A stretch of 64,000 nt of DNA. It comes from Limnomonas spitsbergensis (taxonomy: Eukaryota; Chlorophyta; Chlorophyceae; Chlamydomonadales). This document shows positions 11,664 to 22,290 of the stretch, one piece after another (within the stretch, counting starts at the first letter, position 1; each line of letters begins with the position of its first letter). A program made the position numbers and the translations under genes. The stretch lies in the NCBI GenBank assembly GCA_037349105.1, contig JAYJMM010000124.1, positions 592,501 through 656,500 on the forward strand, in the 5' to 3' direction. The notes beneath the pieces were generated by a model, which saw only the letters and a program-made list of their open reading frames with translations, was not told where the DNA came from and did no database searches.

Positions 11664-14600
11664 CACACACACACACACACACCACCCCTTCATCACCTCC
11701 TCCCACCTTTAGGAGCATTTGCTTTATTCTCGCTGCCGTGCAGCCTTAGCGGCTGTGCCGTGGCAACAAAGATCACAAATGGGATCATGGCCACGCCCTC
11801 AATCACAAACGTCCATCGCCAGCTAGCATACGCGGTGACCACTCCACCCAAGATGTACCTGCGCGATGACAAAGAGGCATCACCGGGGGTTATCAGGTTG
11901 TCAGCAGAGGCAGCAGGTGGACAGAAATCAAACGCTGCCACCTGGTGGTGTGAACATTGGCCACCTTCATACCCACAACCACACCGAGCACCCAACCAAA
12001 AGTACATCTGACCCATCGGGCTGCAACAACACAGAACAACATTTAAAGTGCATCCACACAAAACCTCTGAGGCTGACGGGATGCAACAACAATCACAACT
12101 TCTTCAAGCGCAACACCACCCACCCACCCACCCGGATGGAGCACCTATCGCCCACATGAGAGCGAAGCCAACCGAGATGCAACAACGAACCCCAACTAAC
12201 TTGAGCGCAACGCCACCCACCCACTCAACCAGATGCAACGCCTCACCGTACGCAACACCTACCCCAATGCGAAGCCGACTGAGATGCAACAACAAATCCC
12301 AACTACCTTGAGCGCAATGACACCCACCCACTCAACCAGATGCAACGCCCAACGGTATGCACCAACCCAAATGCAAATCCGACCGGGATGCAAAAACGAA
12401 TGAAAACTTACTCGAGCGCAACACCCCTCACCCACCCCACCAGATGGAACACCCACCCGGATGCAACACCGAGCACCCACCCACCATAATGCAACACCCA
12501 CCCACCCACCCGAATGCAACACCCACCCACCCGAATGCAACACCCACCCACCCACCCACCCGAATGCGAAGCCGACTGGGATGCATAAATAGAAGGCGGC
12601 AAACCACTGCGTCTTTGACTTGATTGGCGCCCAGTCATCTGCAGGTGGCAGGTGGCAGGTTGCAGGTTGCAGGTTGCGGGCCTGGGGTTAACGGATATAG
12701 CTCCATGGCATGCACATTGACTACGCTTTTGATATCCTGCTAACACCAGCCAGCGCCCCGCCCCGCCCACCTCCCTCACCCTAAACCGTACGTGTGAATG
12801 GCGACATTACACTGCCAGAGATGCCAACGAATCCTCCCCCACTCCCACTAGTACCCGGTAGGCATGGAGAGGCTTCATGCAGCCCACATCATCACCCCCG
12901 TACCTATGAATGGCGCTGCTAGAGCCACGAACGAAGCCTCCCCCACTCCCACTAGAGCCCGGCAGGCGAGTAGGACTGAGAAGCTTGGTGCAGCTCCGCA
13001 GCCTAGTACTGCTAGGGTCCACACACCCATGCCCACTGCCAGCAGCCTGCATGTGGACAGATAGGGACAGAAGCTCATGCGACGACGCCAACGCATCCAT
13101 TGAGAAAAAGCAAGGTGGGCGACGCCGCAGGAAGCAGGAGGTGTTGTGGCAGCGTCCATGCGTCCATGCAAAAACCTGGGTGCAGCACCGCAGCCTGGTA
13201 ATGCTAGGGTTCACAGACCCATGCCCACCACCAGCAGCTTGCATGTGCAAACATGGGATTATGCTACGCATGCACGTAGAAGGCACGCAGCATATCGGTG
13301 TGTCACACCTGAACACGTTGCACGTCTTTGTTGCCTAGTTAGCCCCCGGCTGGCCCCCCTCACTGTACACTCGTGTCGCATCTGAGTTACTGTCGCAAGG
13401 CATCCGGGTACAAAAACGAGAGTATAACACGTTTAAGTAACTTCGCGAAGGTAGGTATTTCAAGCCCCCCCCCCCCCCCCCCCCTCTTCCTGAGCATGAC
13501 ATGGCCTTGTCAGCATGTGCTTGCACCTCAATGCAATACCTGAACGCATTACTTGTCTCTGCGGCCTCTGCCCAGGAATTTTGCCCCCCCTCCCTCCCCC
13601 CCTTCCCTTCCTGAGCATCAAATGCCCTTGTCCCATGCCATCACGTGCTGTCACCTCACTGCAAAACCCAAAGGCAGTATTGCTTGTCTTTGCGGCCTTT
13701 GCCCAGGTGATTGATTCCCCCCCCTTCCCCTTCCTGAGCATCACATGATCTTGTCGCATGTGCCGTTACCCAATCGCATGAGTGCGATGTAATACCTGAA
13801 TGCATTGCATGTCTTTGTGGCCTCAGCGAAGATGGGTGAGCTGATGAGCAGTCCTATCATGAAGGCGGCTGGTAGCAGACCATCCTGGAAGTAGGTCAGC
13901 TTGAATGCACCCTGGGAGTGATGGAGGGAGGGAGGGGAGGAGCGGGTGTAGAAGTGAGGGTGCTGTATATCACCTCTCTGTTCCCTCAGGGCATGGAGAG
14001 GGTGGGAAGGTGGAAGAAATGGGTGTCAAGGGAGTGGAGGCGAAGGGAGGTGAATGCGAAAGTGGAGGGAGTGGGGGCAGCAGGCCATCCAGGAAGTAAG
14101 CCTGCTGGAAAAGGAACCCAGGGGGAACCGGTGGAGGGAGGTGGGGAGGGGAAGGGATTGGGGGTGAAGGGATAAGTTCGAGGGACGACAGCAGTGTCAT
14201 GTGGTTGCAGGGCGCAGGGAACACACGAGTCTTGTGGCAGCTCAGGGATCGGGCGGGTGCGGGAGCCGACGCGGCTTCTTCTGCACTGCTTTCCTGGTCC
14301 CTCAGAAAGAAAGAAATATAACTTTCCCCCTCAGAGACATGTGTATTAAGGAAACAGTGCGGCATGGGCTTAGGCCGCGTCCACGCCGGTACCATCATAA
14401 CAAGAGAAAAGTCGCACAGGCTACGGTGGCTTGCGCCTCCGGCTGTGTTTCCTGATCCCTCACCTTCTCATCCCTCAACTTCCCCTACAAGGGCTACAGC
14501 TTCCTTTCTTCCCGTGGCAGCTCAACAATAACGGCGTGGACGTGGGAGCGCCAGGGGCGGGTGTGGCCCGTGCTGCTTTGTTTTTCGTACCTCACTTCAC

Positions 14601-17600
14601 TATCCCTCAATTTTCCTGATGGGGCGCAACTTCCTTTCTTTCTGTGGCGGGGCTCACCAGCATGAATGCATGGTGGTCTTGATCCATTTCGACGGCGGCA
14701 TTGTTTGATGTCTGGAGGTATTTGATTTTTATTTTGCTTGGACTTCACATGGAATGTGTGAGGCTGGCCGCCCAAGCCTAGAAACTTGAGATGCAAACAC
14801 AGAAAAAATACCCCAGGTGCGCTTGTGGCCCTCGGCGACAGCTGAGAAAAGGCGAGCAAGAACAGGAAAGGCACTTGGCTGCAATGCCGTAGATTGGATT
14901 TGCCTTCCCTCGGGTATGAAAAAACGATTTCTTTCAATGCTGCCCTCTGGGCAAATTATCGACCCAAAACTCTTCATGTCTGAATGAAAACGGGCGTCGA
15001 CATTTGATCATTAGAATATTTATGGATCCCTCAGCCCCAAACATCGTTAATGAGGGAAGGCAAAGCAAATCTACAGTAACTCACGCATGAAAAGATACCG
15101 TAGTCACGGACGTATTTCGTTGTTTTGATCGTTGTTCAGGGAGCAACGAAATAAATTGTGGATATGTTTATGACTGGAATTTTTCATTCTAAGGGGCAAC
15201 AAATGAAAAAAATCGCCAAGACAGCAGGGGTCTACAATGGGGTCTGGGAACTGACCGGTTTAGCCGGGCACTTTTCCCCCCCTCTCCGGTTTTTTTTCCC
15301 GAGCCGGAGTCATCTTTTTTTTCCGTCCGGTTTTCCGAAATAGTGTGAAAAGTGTGATTTTTTTCTTCCCGCTCATTACAAACTGTTCGATCTTGTCTAG
15401 TCTCAAAAGACACTCCTAGACACAAACCTGCACACACACATAACTACAGTTGATCCTCCTATTTTGGAGCTGTCGGACAAGGTAGGGAATCGAGGGCGTA
15501 TATCAGGTAAGCTTTCAAGGTGCCGTCTGCCTGAGGGAAGATCGCCAGCGAGACGAGAGAGGAGGCTGTTTCGGCTGGGGCTGTTTCGTCTTTTTCGGCT
15601 GGGGCGGTTTCGGTGAGGTCGATCTCAACCTCGACCTTGCGACGTTGCTCCTCGACTTCGAGACGTGGCTAGCTCCTTCGCTTTGTCTAACGACCACATG
15701 CCGAAGTTGAAGGGTTGGCTAGCAGACAACCGCTCTTTAGAACCACTAGCCATAATGGCGTGCTGAGAGTATGTTCAAGGGAATTAACATGGAACAGCCG
15801 GGGAGAATAAGAGCCGGATAAGAGTTTGTGGGCCTCCGGCCCCAAATCACGAAAGCCGGAGAACATTCATACTTTCCCCTTTTTTTCCGGCTTCGCCGGA
15901 ACCCCCCTCTCGCTTTTCCCCGGCTTTTTTTTCTTTTGTCCAATTCTGTCCGGGAACCGGCCGGTTTGTAGAGCCCTGCAAGACAGCCACTTTTCAAGCA
16001 ACAACGAACTTTGTAAACAACAAAAAACGTCCGTGACTACGGTAGATCAAGTTATGAAAAATAACTGATTCTACACCTCAGCACCCCTCTAAGTTGAGCA
16101 CACTATACCACAAGAATTCCACCCACCAGCGGCTGCAAATGTCTCCACCAAAGCCGAAGAATCGGCAATTAACCAGGGCAAAAAAATCACACTTTTCACA
16201 CTATTTCGGAAAACCGGACGGGAAAAAAGATGACTCCGGCTCGGGAAAAAAAACCGGAGAGGGGGGGGAAAAGTGCCCGGCTAAACCGGTCAGTTCCCAG
16301 ACCCCATTGTAGACCCCTGCAAATAACTTGAAGGAGGAGAAAATAAATGACAGGAAGACAGAGGAGGCGGTGTCTAGACACCATGAGGGAAAAGTATTAC
16401 CAAAGGATACGCCCCCCCACCCCCACTCGCAAAGACTTAGCTTGCTCACTAGCAGCCATAAGGCCCCAAAAACTACCGGTACCCAGAGGCCCTACACCAA
16501 GCAAGGCCACAGACAGGACATGCACAACCTAAACCAGGGACGGAAGCCACAAACGGGGCGGGACGGGGCAAAGCGACCCATATCTTTGCACTTGTATTTG
16601 CCCCCCCTCGTGGGTGCGATCAACAGCGATTCAGTGCAGAGATTCTCTGTTTCAGTGCGATGGCACATCGCGACTGTGTGGTCGCGTAATGACGATGCGA
16701 CCACTTCTGTGCCGTGCGTACGGCATGACAAATGGGTGGGTGCAGAGATGGGTGGGTGGGTGCAGAGATGGGTGGGTGGCCGCCACAAACGGGGCGGGAC
16801 GGGGCAAAGCGACCCATATCTTTGCACTTGTATTTGCCCCCCCCGCCCCCCCTCGTGGGTGCGATCAACAGCGATTCAGTGCAGAGATTCTCTGTTTCAA
16901 TGCGATGGCACATCGCGACTGTGTGGTCGCGTAATGACGATGCGACCACTTCTGTGCCGTGCGTACGGCATGACAAATGGGTGGGTGCAGAGATGGGTGG
17001 GTGGCTGGAATTAGGGGCGGGCGACAGATGTCATCGACTCGCTGCGCATAATATGCATTTACGTGGCGACAACGCATCGTCTTCACCCCAAATCACGCAA
17101 AAATAAGCACCATAGTCTGTAGAACTGCATCGCTGAAAACGTATTGGCTCTCATTCCACTGCGGCTCAAAACAGCGCAAAACTTCGCTTGAGGGGGACTG
17201 TATGTCAAGAGTCCGATTCCACTGCGTCGCTTACAGTAATATTTCCAGACGTGAAAATAATGTTGCGGCTCAATAAATGCAGATATTTCGTATCGCCTCC
17301 GGAGACACTGTGAATCAGCCGATCGACCGTGGGGTGGGTAAGAACAAAATTTTGGACCCCATGCAAGTATGCAACCCCAAGCCCCAAAAGTGTAGAGCTT
17401 AACGAGAGCTTTCCAAATCTGGTCTTAAAATGTTGTTTTGCCCACGGGCATATATGGGGGCAAAGTTGGGGGGGGGGGGCATGGGTCTTGAAAAAACTTC
17501 AGTACCGTAGAACCTCCTACACTTCGCTCATAATTAATTAATTATTGGGGTGAGCGGACGGCTGTGCACTTACATGAATTCAAAATCGCCGGTGCGCGGA

Positions 17601-19769
17601 ATGTCAGTCAGGTGCCCAAACAACTATTTTGGGGGTGCGCGCTACAAATAAAAACGGCAAATTTCAAAAGACATGCGCGCTCGCGCGTGACTGCTCGATT
17701 TGACATCCGTGGAGTGATCCTTATGCCAGTCCCTGTAACGAAGCGCGATCTTGGAGGCAGAGACGGGTGCTTATGACTGCTGACATTTCGGGGCCCCAAC
17801 AGCCACACGTTCCTGAGGCCAGGAACCGGCGGAGGAGGAGGATGACGACTATGCTGAGTATTGCTGACCATGTACTATCCTTGCTAGCAACAAACGAGGG
17901 TTTAACTGAGTTTTACTGTCCTGGCTGAAAGTGCTGCGCAGAAGAAAATATATAAATTATTTTTAGTGATGCGCGGCGTTAAATTAAATTTCCTGCTGCG
18001 CAATGGTAAATTAAATTACGGTAACATTTCGCCGCTGCATGGCCGTTTTTATTTATTTTTTGGCTGTGCGAAGGAACTAAAAAATCTTGTCTTTTGGGTG
18101 CGCGGACCCTTCGCTCTTCTACGGTAATTGGAAAACTTCATATCGTTTTGGGGGGAGGTCTGTTGAGGCTGGCCTGGCCGCGCGGCCAGGCCAGGCCAGG
18201 CCGCGCGCCGACGTCAATTTAAGGCCCAGCAGGTACGCACACCCCACAAATAATTTGATTGATAGCCGGATGAGTGAAAACGGTTCTAAGGTACCTGCCC
18301 ACAGCCCACTCAACTGACAGGGCCAAATGCCCCAGGCCTTGCCAGCCGATGGCCCCCGTCTACCCCAAGCACGTTGAAACAAATAGTTGAGCCTAGTAGC
18401 CTACCCAGTGGTACCAGAGGCATGAAAGGCTGACCACTTTAATCCACACCCCAGGCGAGGTGCCAGGGTGCATTATTATGTTTACGAACGTCGTCAGTAG
18501 CCCAAGTGCCTCAGGTTTTGGCGAGGGCTTTCAGGGTTTGGCGGATGAAGGTATAGCGCTTGAAGGGTCGACTGCGTCCCCGAGGCAGACGTCGCGTCAG
18601 GCCTGGCCCGTCTTGGAGGGATACTTGGCATCACACTTTCGAGCCAGCCGATATTTTCTTTCTTCTTGACCGTTCTTTCTTTCTTTGTCTTGCCTACGTT
18701 CGGTGACTAGTTCCTTTGTTGTCCAGTATTTATTTATTTGCTTGTTTATTTATTTATTTATTTATCTTGTGTGGTGAATTGATTTTCTCACCTGGATTCC
18801 CAGCCCCCCTGGATTCTCTACGGTGGCCGGAGATCCATTGACGCCATTGCTAGCAATGAGACCTGTTGCATGCAGGGAGGGTTCAGGGTGAAGACGTGAG
18901 GGTGGGTTGTGACGAGACTTTATGCTGTGGATACGGATCTGTGGAGGGTGCGGGCTCCATGCGGATTTTCACATGCGGATGATTTAAGTTTGATCTCTGG
19001 ATCGGTGAATATTCAAGGTTTCAGATCTGGATGTGTGAATGGGTCAGGTTCCAGATCTAAACCTGTGGATGGTCCAGAGTCTTTCTCTGGATGGATGCAT
19101 GGCTCAGATTTCAGATCTGGATGCCAGGAGGGATCAGGCTACAGATCTGGATGTGTGGAGGGTTCATGTTTCAGATCGAGATGTGTGGAGGGTTCGGGTT
19201 CCAGATCTCAGCTGCTGGGCAGGTCTGATTACTACATTACAAGGGCAGGTTGTGGAGCCATGCTTGCTTATCCGTCAGCCCTAGTATATTGGCAATACCC
19301 ATGTGCAAACAAGATGGAGGCATGCATGGACAGCCTGTTTGCACATGCCATTCATCATGTCACATGAGTGGAAATTATAGGCTAGCATCTGGGCAATCCA
19401 GCATCACCCCCCATACATGAGATGCATCCCTCCTTGTCACCTATATGGGCTTTCTGTCAGTGCATGACTTATGTCACGAGCGAGCGTTCATGTAATGACA
19501 GGCTGTCATCTGAGCAATCCAGCATCCCCCACCCCAATCCCCACCCCCATGCAGTCATGCACCCATCCTCGTCACCTCTGTCAGGCCATGCATAGATAGC
19601 CTGGTAGTATATGCATGGTTTTTGCAACCCAGATTTCTCCATGCACCCCTCCTCATCACCTCTGTCGAGGTACACGAACATGTTGGTGGTGCAGAAGATG
19701 GCGAGAAGCCGCAGAGGTGTGAACCAGCGCGGGGGTGTCTGTTGCTCCGGTGGGGAGGCAAGGGCGTTC

Positions 19770-19771
<2 letters not shown>
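8044..19771 (-). CDS. Spinster-like major facilitator superfamily transporter, 11 exons, 519 residues
   Basis: Exons (minus): 19660..19771, 18792..18862, 13796..13911, 12904..13046, 12560..12638, 11707..11858, 11185..11318, 10254..10341, 9662..9855, 8905..9048, 8044..8370. All are GT-AG with matching phases; the total is 1560 nt. Recognisable Spinster landmarks in order: NMFVYLDRG then IASNGVNG after TM1 (exons 1-2); FQDGLLPAAFMIGLLISSP (exon 3); RALVGVGEASF at residues 129-139 and APFIDDWAP (exons 4-5); GYILGG and SWRW (exon 6); GYTFYVAVMGVFAFWGP (exon 7); AFGGVTVLTGVLGSLAGGF (exons 8-9); HLLGDVPSPPLLG (exon 10). The last TM (exon 11) is followed by an acidic soluble tail of about 80 residues. 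The family exports lysophospholipids or sphingoid lipids from endolysosomes or vacuoles; the substrate here is inferred from family only. A (CAG)16 run abuts the ATG. Nearly all introns hold echoes of exon edges. Confidence 0.93.
8371..8680 (-). repeat. Echoes of transporter exon 11 acceptor edge
   Basis: Two to three degenerate copies of the exon 11 start with its acceptor. The best one (about 8410-8475 on +) repeats the branch region, the 'cag' acceptor and the first ten codons almost exactly, but the Trp codon TGG has become TGA. A weaker copy lies at about 8580-8640. Confidence 0.8.
9290..9560 (-). repeat. Echoes of transporter exon 9 donor edge
   Basis: The end of exon 9 plus donor ('caggcagaaaaggcagaact' on +) recurs at about 9500-9540 (near identical), 9405-9435 and 9300-9330, all inside the downstream intron. 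Confidence 0.8.
9856..10060 (-). repeat. Echoes of transporter exon 9 acceptor edge
   Basis: The first half of exon 9 (LAGGF LLDHVGATLRNASWL on the minus strand) is repeated in degraded form at about 9870-9955 and 9960-10045, in the intron just upstream of the real exon start at 9855. Confidence 0.8.
10342..10700 (-). repeat. Echoes of transporter exon 8
   Basis: Three degenerate copies of exon 8 at about 10420-10500, 10545-10600 and 10640-10690. The closest copy keeps a perfect 'ttgcag' acceptor and encodes AGKQLYFDAGD beside the genuine AGKQLFFVAGD. Confidence 0.85.
10880..11184 (-). repeat. Weak echoes of transporter exon 7 donor edge
   Basis: About 100-bp spaced degenerate copies of the exon 7 3' end at roughly 10905, 11000 and 11085. 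They are recognisable by 'ctctcagccg' followed by 'aaatgcaa', against the genuine 'ttacctgcggaccc' at 11181. Similarity is low. Confidence 0.45.
11319..11545 (-). repeat. Echoes of transporter exon 7 acceptor edge
   Basis: Copies of the exon 7 start ('gaaggcggacttggtatctg' on +) at about 11378-11405 (20-bp identity including the acceptor) and 11490-11540 (diverged). Confidence 0.8.
11618..11684 (+). repeat. (CAGA)n/(CA)n microsatellite
   Basis: Compound microsatellite of acag tetramers followed by ca dimers in the transporter intron upstream of exon 7. Confidence 0.95.
12040..12559 (-). repeat. Minisatellite grown from the transporter exon 5 donor
   Basis: Intron 5 begins with many copies of the exon 5/intron junction (minus strand ttcgcattcg|ggtgggtggg). 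Short units at 12440-12560 have the form 'ttgcattcgggtgggtgggt'. Longer ~85-120-bp degenerate units at about 12050-12440 also retain 'gaagccgactgagatgca', the + strand form of exon 5 sequence. Because each unit contains a GT donor, the intron is packed with decoy 5' splice sites. Confidence 0.85.
12790..12880 (-). pseudogene. Pseudo-exon: 3' half of transporter exon 4
   Basis: Degraded copy of the end of exon 4. It encodes YRVLVGVGEDSLASLAV then a stop, beside the genuine CRALVGVGEASFVALAAPF. It lies in the intron downstream of exon 4. Confidence 0.85.
13160..13260 (-). pseudogene. Pseudo-exon: 5' half of transporter exon 4
   Basis: Degraded copy of the start of exon 4 (LLVVGMGL, stop, then LALPGCGAAP), beside the genuine LLAVGMGVWTLAVLGCGAAP. 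Its acceptor AG has become AA. With 12790-12880 it flanks the intact exon 4 (12904..13046). Confidence 0.85.
13300..13795 (-). repeat. Echoes of transporter exon 3 donor edge
   Basis: The exon 3 end ('gcattgcatgtctttgtggc' on +) recurs at about 13675-13715, 13540-13580 and 13310-13335, each followed by a 'gcccag' or 'gcctag' core and C-rich runs. A poly-C tract of about 19 lies at 13467-13485. Confidence 0.75.
14085..14130 (-). repeat. Echo of transporter exon 3 acceptor edge
   Basis: 'ccatccaggaagtaagcctg' followed by an acceptor-like 'aacccaggg' mirrors the exon 3 start at about 13880-13915. Confidence 0.6.
15090..16330. mobile_element. Inverted-repeat cluster (MITE-like) in transporter intron 2
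   Basis: A ~140-bp sequence at about 15225-15365 (containing 'gaccggtttagccgggcac') is repeated in inverted orientation at about 16180-16320. A second inverted pair ('taccgtagtcacggacgt') lies at 15094 and 16025-16045. A related CCGG-rich block lies at 15830-15990. No transposase ORF is visible. It is most likely one or more nested non-autonomous DNA elements. Confidence 0.6.
16550..17005 (+). repeat. ~220-bp tandem direct duplication
   Basis: Two nearly identical ~220-bp copies (about 16550-16765 and 16790-17005), each ending in gggtgggtgcagagatgggt units. They are intronic (transporter intron 2), non-coding and apparently a recent duplication. Confidence 0.9.
18171..18192. repeat. Perfect 22-bp GC palindrome
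   Basis: A perfect inverted repeat centred between 18181 and 18182, built on ggcctggccg and its complement, within a GC-only stretch. The function is unknown; it could form a cruciform or hairpin. Confidence 0.8.
19000..19235 (+). repeat. ~35-bp degenerate repeats in transporter intron 1
   Basis: About seven degenerate copies of a unit with the core 'cagatctggatgtgtg' followed by 'agggttca'. Non-coding. Confidence 0.75.
19420..19659 (-). repeat. Echoes of transporter exon 1 donor edge
   Basis: The real junction (+ strand 'ctcatcacctctgtcgagg') is echoed at about 19570-19595 ('cctcgtcacctctgtcagg') and 19430-19455 ('ccttgtcacctatatggg'). Confidence 0.75.

Positions 19772-19820
<49 letters not shown>
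19771..19820 (-). repeat. (CAG)16 trinucleotide run abutting the transporter start codon
   Basis: Sixteen CTG units on the + strand, CAG in the mRNA sense, immediately 5' of the ATG. The run is in the 5' leader but in frame it would read as serine (AGC). Confidence 0.95.
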
Positions 19821-19821
<1 letters not shown>

Positions 19822-20339
19822 AGCTACTGCAGAGGCGATGCGCGCACGTGTGAACACTGGCTGCCGGACCTGCGGCGATCTTGCGTGGGTAGGGAGTTGT
19901 GTCGCAGCTTCCGATGCCACTGCTCCTGATGTATCTGCTATTGATGTTTTAACTGCTGCTGGTGCTGCTGATGTCGTTAACGCCTGCTGTTTTGTGGGGG
20001 AGGGTTTATTCATGCGAAGGCTAGGGATGAAGGGCCACGGGGAGAGAACCTCGATGAGGCCTGTGACTCGTCTTCTTCTCTGACGTATGCTTACATGCTA
20101 TACAAGCTTGGTGTGTTTATCGTGATGATTCGTGACCTAACTAGGGCTCGCAAGCCCGATATTTCCTGGTACGTAAGCAATGCGTGCACTGGACAACGGG
20201 ATCAATGGATCCGGAAGATAATTATTAGACAGTTAGACAACCGCTATCCTTTGAAACGAGCAGCACAGTTCGAAAGCGCGGGGGGCAACGAGCACATCCA
20301 GCGCGTTCGCAAGCGCTGGCGGGGTAGGTAGGTTGGTTG

Positions 20340-21045
20340 GTTAGAGCCAATTCACACCTAGTTCAGTTCGTCGAGTTCGGTTCGGTTCAGTTCGTCAGTT
20401 TGGCGACTGGTTTCGCAACCTGCGTTCTCACCTAATTCACATCAGAAGAACTGAACCTTGCGGCCGTCGCATGCTTAGACGTCAGCTTATGCAGTGAAGT
20501 GGCCAGGAAAGCAACATACAACAACAGACAATACAGCACGGGCTAGCATGACAGCATGGTCGTCATTGCCATGCTGATCTGATGAGCACATCGGATGGCA
20601 TGTCGTCCTCAGCCGACTCAACCCCATCCTCAGGGTGGGACAATTGGAGATATTCAATCAAATAACACATTCCTTTACTGCTGTGCCTTCTCATTCGGCA
20701 TGACGTTCCTAGCAGGCTGTTTGATGCGCCCTTGCCTCGTAGTTGGGGTCTGATTGCTGCCGACAACCTTTATGGCAACGAGCAGTTGGAGGTGTAGAAA
20801 GAACTACAGTTGAGGAAGCTGTGATTTGAAAATCAGGGTGCGGTATGTAGACCGCAGCGAGCAATGCCGATAAATCGTGACGAAACTTACGAAACCAGCC
20901 AACCTTGCGAAACCAGCGAACTGAAACTGGTGGTCCGAGACAGGTTTCAGTTGGCGTGGTTTCGTCGAACTGAACCGAACAGAAACCACGCGAAACCACG
21001 CGAAACCATGCGAAACCGATAGATGGGAATCAGGTGTGAATCCGC
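20340..21045. mobile_element. Possible non-autonomous DNA element with imperfect terminal inverted repeats
   Basis: The left end at about 20346-20440 ('aattcacacct' then repeated ttcagttcg/ttcggttcgg) and the right end at about 20880-21040 (repeated gcgaaaccacg/gaactgaacc, ending 'aggtgtgaat') are mutually complementary in many blocks. The ~500-bp interior has no clear ORF. The boundaries are approximate. Confidence 0.45.
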
Positions 21046-21699
21046 TCTTATTGGTTGATTGGATCTTGGATCCCTTGATGTGTTGGATGCAGAGACGTTG
21101 GATGTCCTGATCACGATCTGTAACTGACGTCTCATCACGATTGCAGTGATCAGTGGGAGATCCTGCCCTACGGCCCTGGTGGCATGACGCCAAGAGCGGC
21201 ATATCATCCCCGAGTAAGGTGGCAAAATATCATATATATCCCGGCCGGAGATCCCTCCCGTAACAACGCCTAGAAATGGCGTTAGTATCGATTGGCTTCT
21301 CCGATTGGAAACATGATCCACAGGGAGTAAACAAAAGTTGCCTCATTCCTTCTTCAGAGGGATAATATTTAGTGCTCTACCTGCTGCCAGTACCGCCCCC
21401 AGCCACAACAGTCCATTCCCTGCTGCCACGCTCAGTAATAACTCTGGAAAGCTCCCAGCAGTGGTTCATGCATCCTTGCATCCTTCTGCACATCCAAAGC
21501 AACACAGTCACCAAGGCAGCCTGACATCGAGGTAGCTTAAAAGCAGCAACCACCTGCCGGCTTCCTGACGCAAGCTTCTCTCTTTAGCTTTCCTATCAGT
21601 TCGCTCTGCTACCTGGCCCTCTCGAAGAAAGGTAAGGGTGGTTGCGTGCAGTAAAGCTGCAGTTTCTTGAAGAAACCCAAACAGCATGGTGGCACAAAC

Positions 21700-21885
21700 T
21701 GGCAATACATGTGACGTGTCGTCCCATATTGTGCCGTATCATGGTACCTTGCTTTGCAGTGCAATCCGTCGAAACCTGTGCCGTATTGTGCCATATCATG
21801 GTGCCTTGACAGTGCAATCCAGCTCAAGTGCTAAACCTGTGCCATAGTGTGCCAATGTGTGCCAATGTGTGCCAATGTGTGCCAC
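21700..21885 (+). repeat. Short degenerate tandem repeats
   Basis: 'gtgccgtattgtgccatatc' and 'gtgccaatgtgtgccaatgt' type repeats. Similar words recur at about 23260-23365. Non-coding. Confidence 0.6.
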
Positions 21886-21994
21886 ATCTTGACAAACAGT
21901 GGCTGTCTGACCCTACACGCATGCAGTAGTAGAGGTCAGCAACAAGTACAGACAGGATGTCACAGCCAGCCTACGAGGAGCAACCTGAATGTGG

Positions 21995-22290
21995 TAAGTG
22001 CAAGTGGCTTGGTTAGGGGCTTTGGATGCATGCTGCATGCTGGGCTGGTTGCTTGGCTGCATGCTGGTCTGCTGGTTGCATGGCTGGTTACTTGGCTGCA
22101 TGCTGGGCTGGTCGCATGACTGCATGCTGGACTGTTTGCATGGCTATATGTTGGGCTGGTTGCTTGGCTGGTCGCATAGCTGCATGCTGGGCTGGTTGCT
22201 TGGCTGCATGCTGGGCTGGCTGCATGGCTGCATGCATGGCTGATTGCTTGGCTGCACGCTGGGCTGGTTGCATGGCGGCATGCTTAGGCG
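21995..22290 (+). repeat. Minisatellite with core gctgcatgctgggctggttg
   Basis: About ten imperfect ~28-36-bp copies. ORFs through it on both strands are only translations of the repeat. Intergenic between the transporter and the MYND/CS gene. Confidence 0.9.

Noticed and set aside
11502..11712. ORFs rich in VCVC or TDRQTDR
   Set aside because: Microsatellite translation.
14400..14620. Candidate transporter exon 2 around 'aacaataacggcgtggacgt'
   Set aside because: Resembles NNGVDG only on the wrong strand. The true exon 2 (IASNGVNG) is at 18792..18862 with correct phases.
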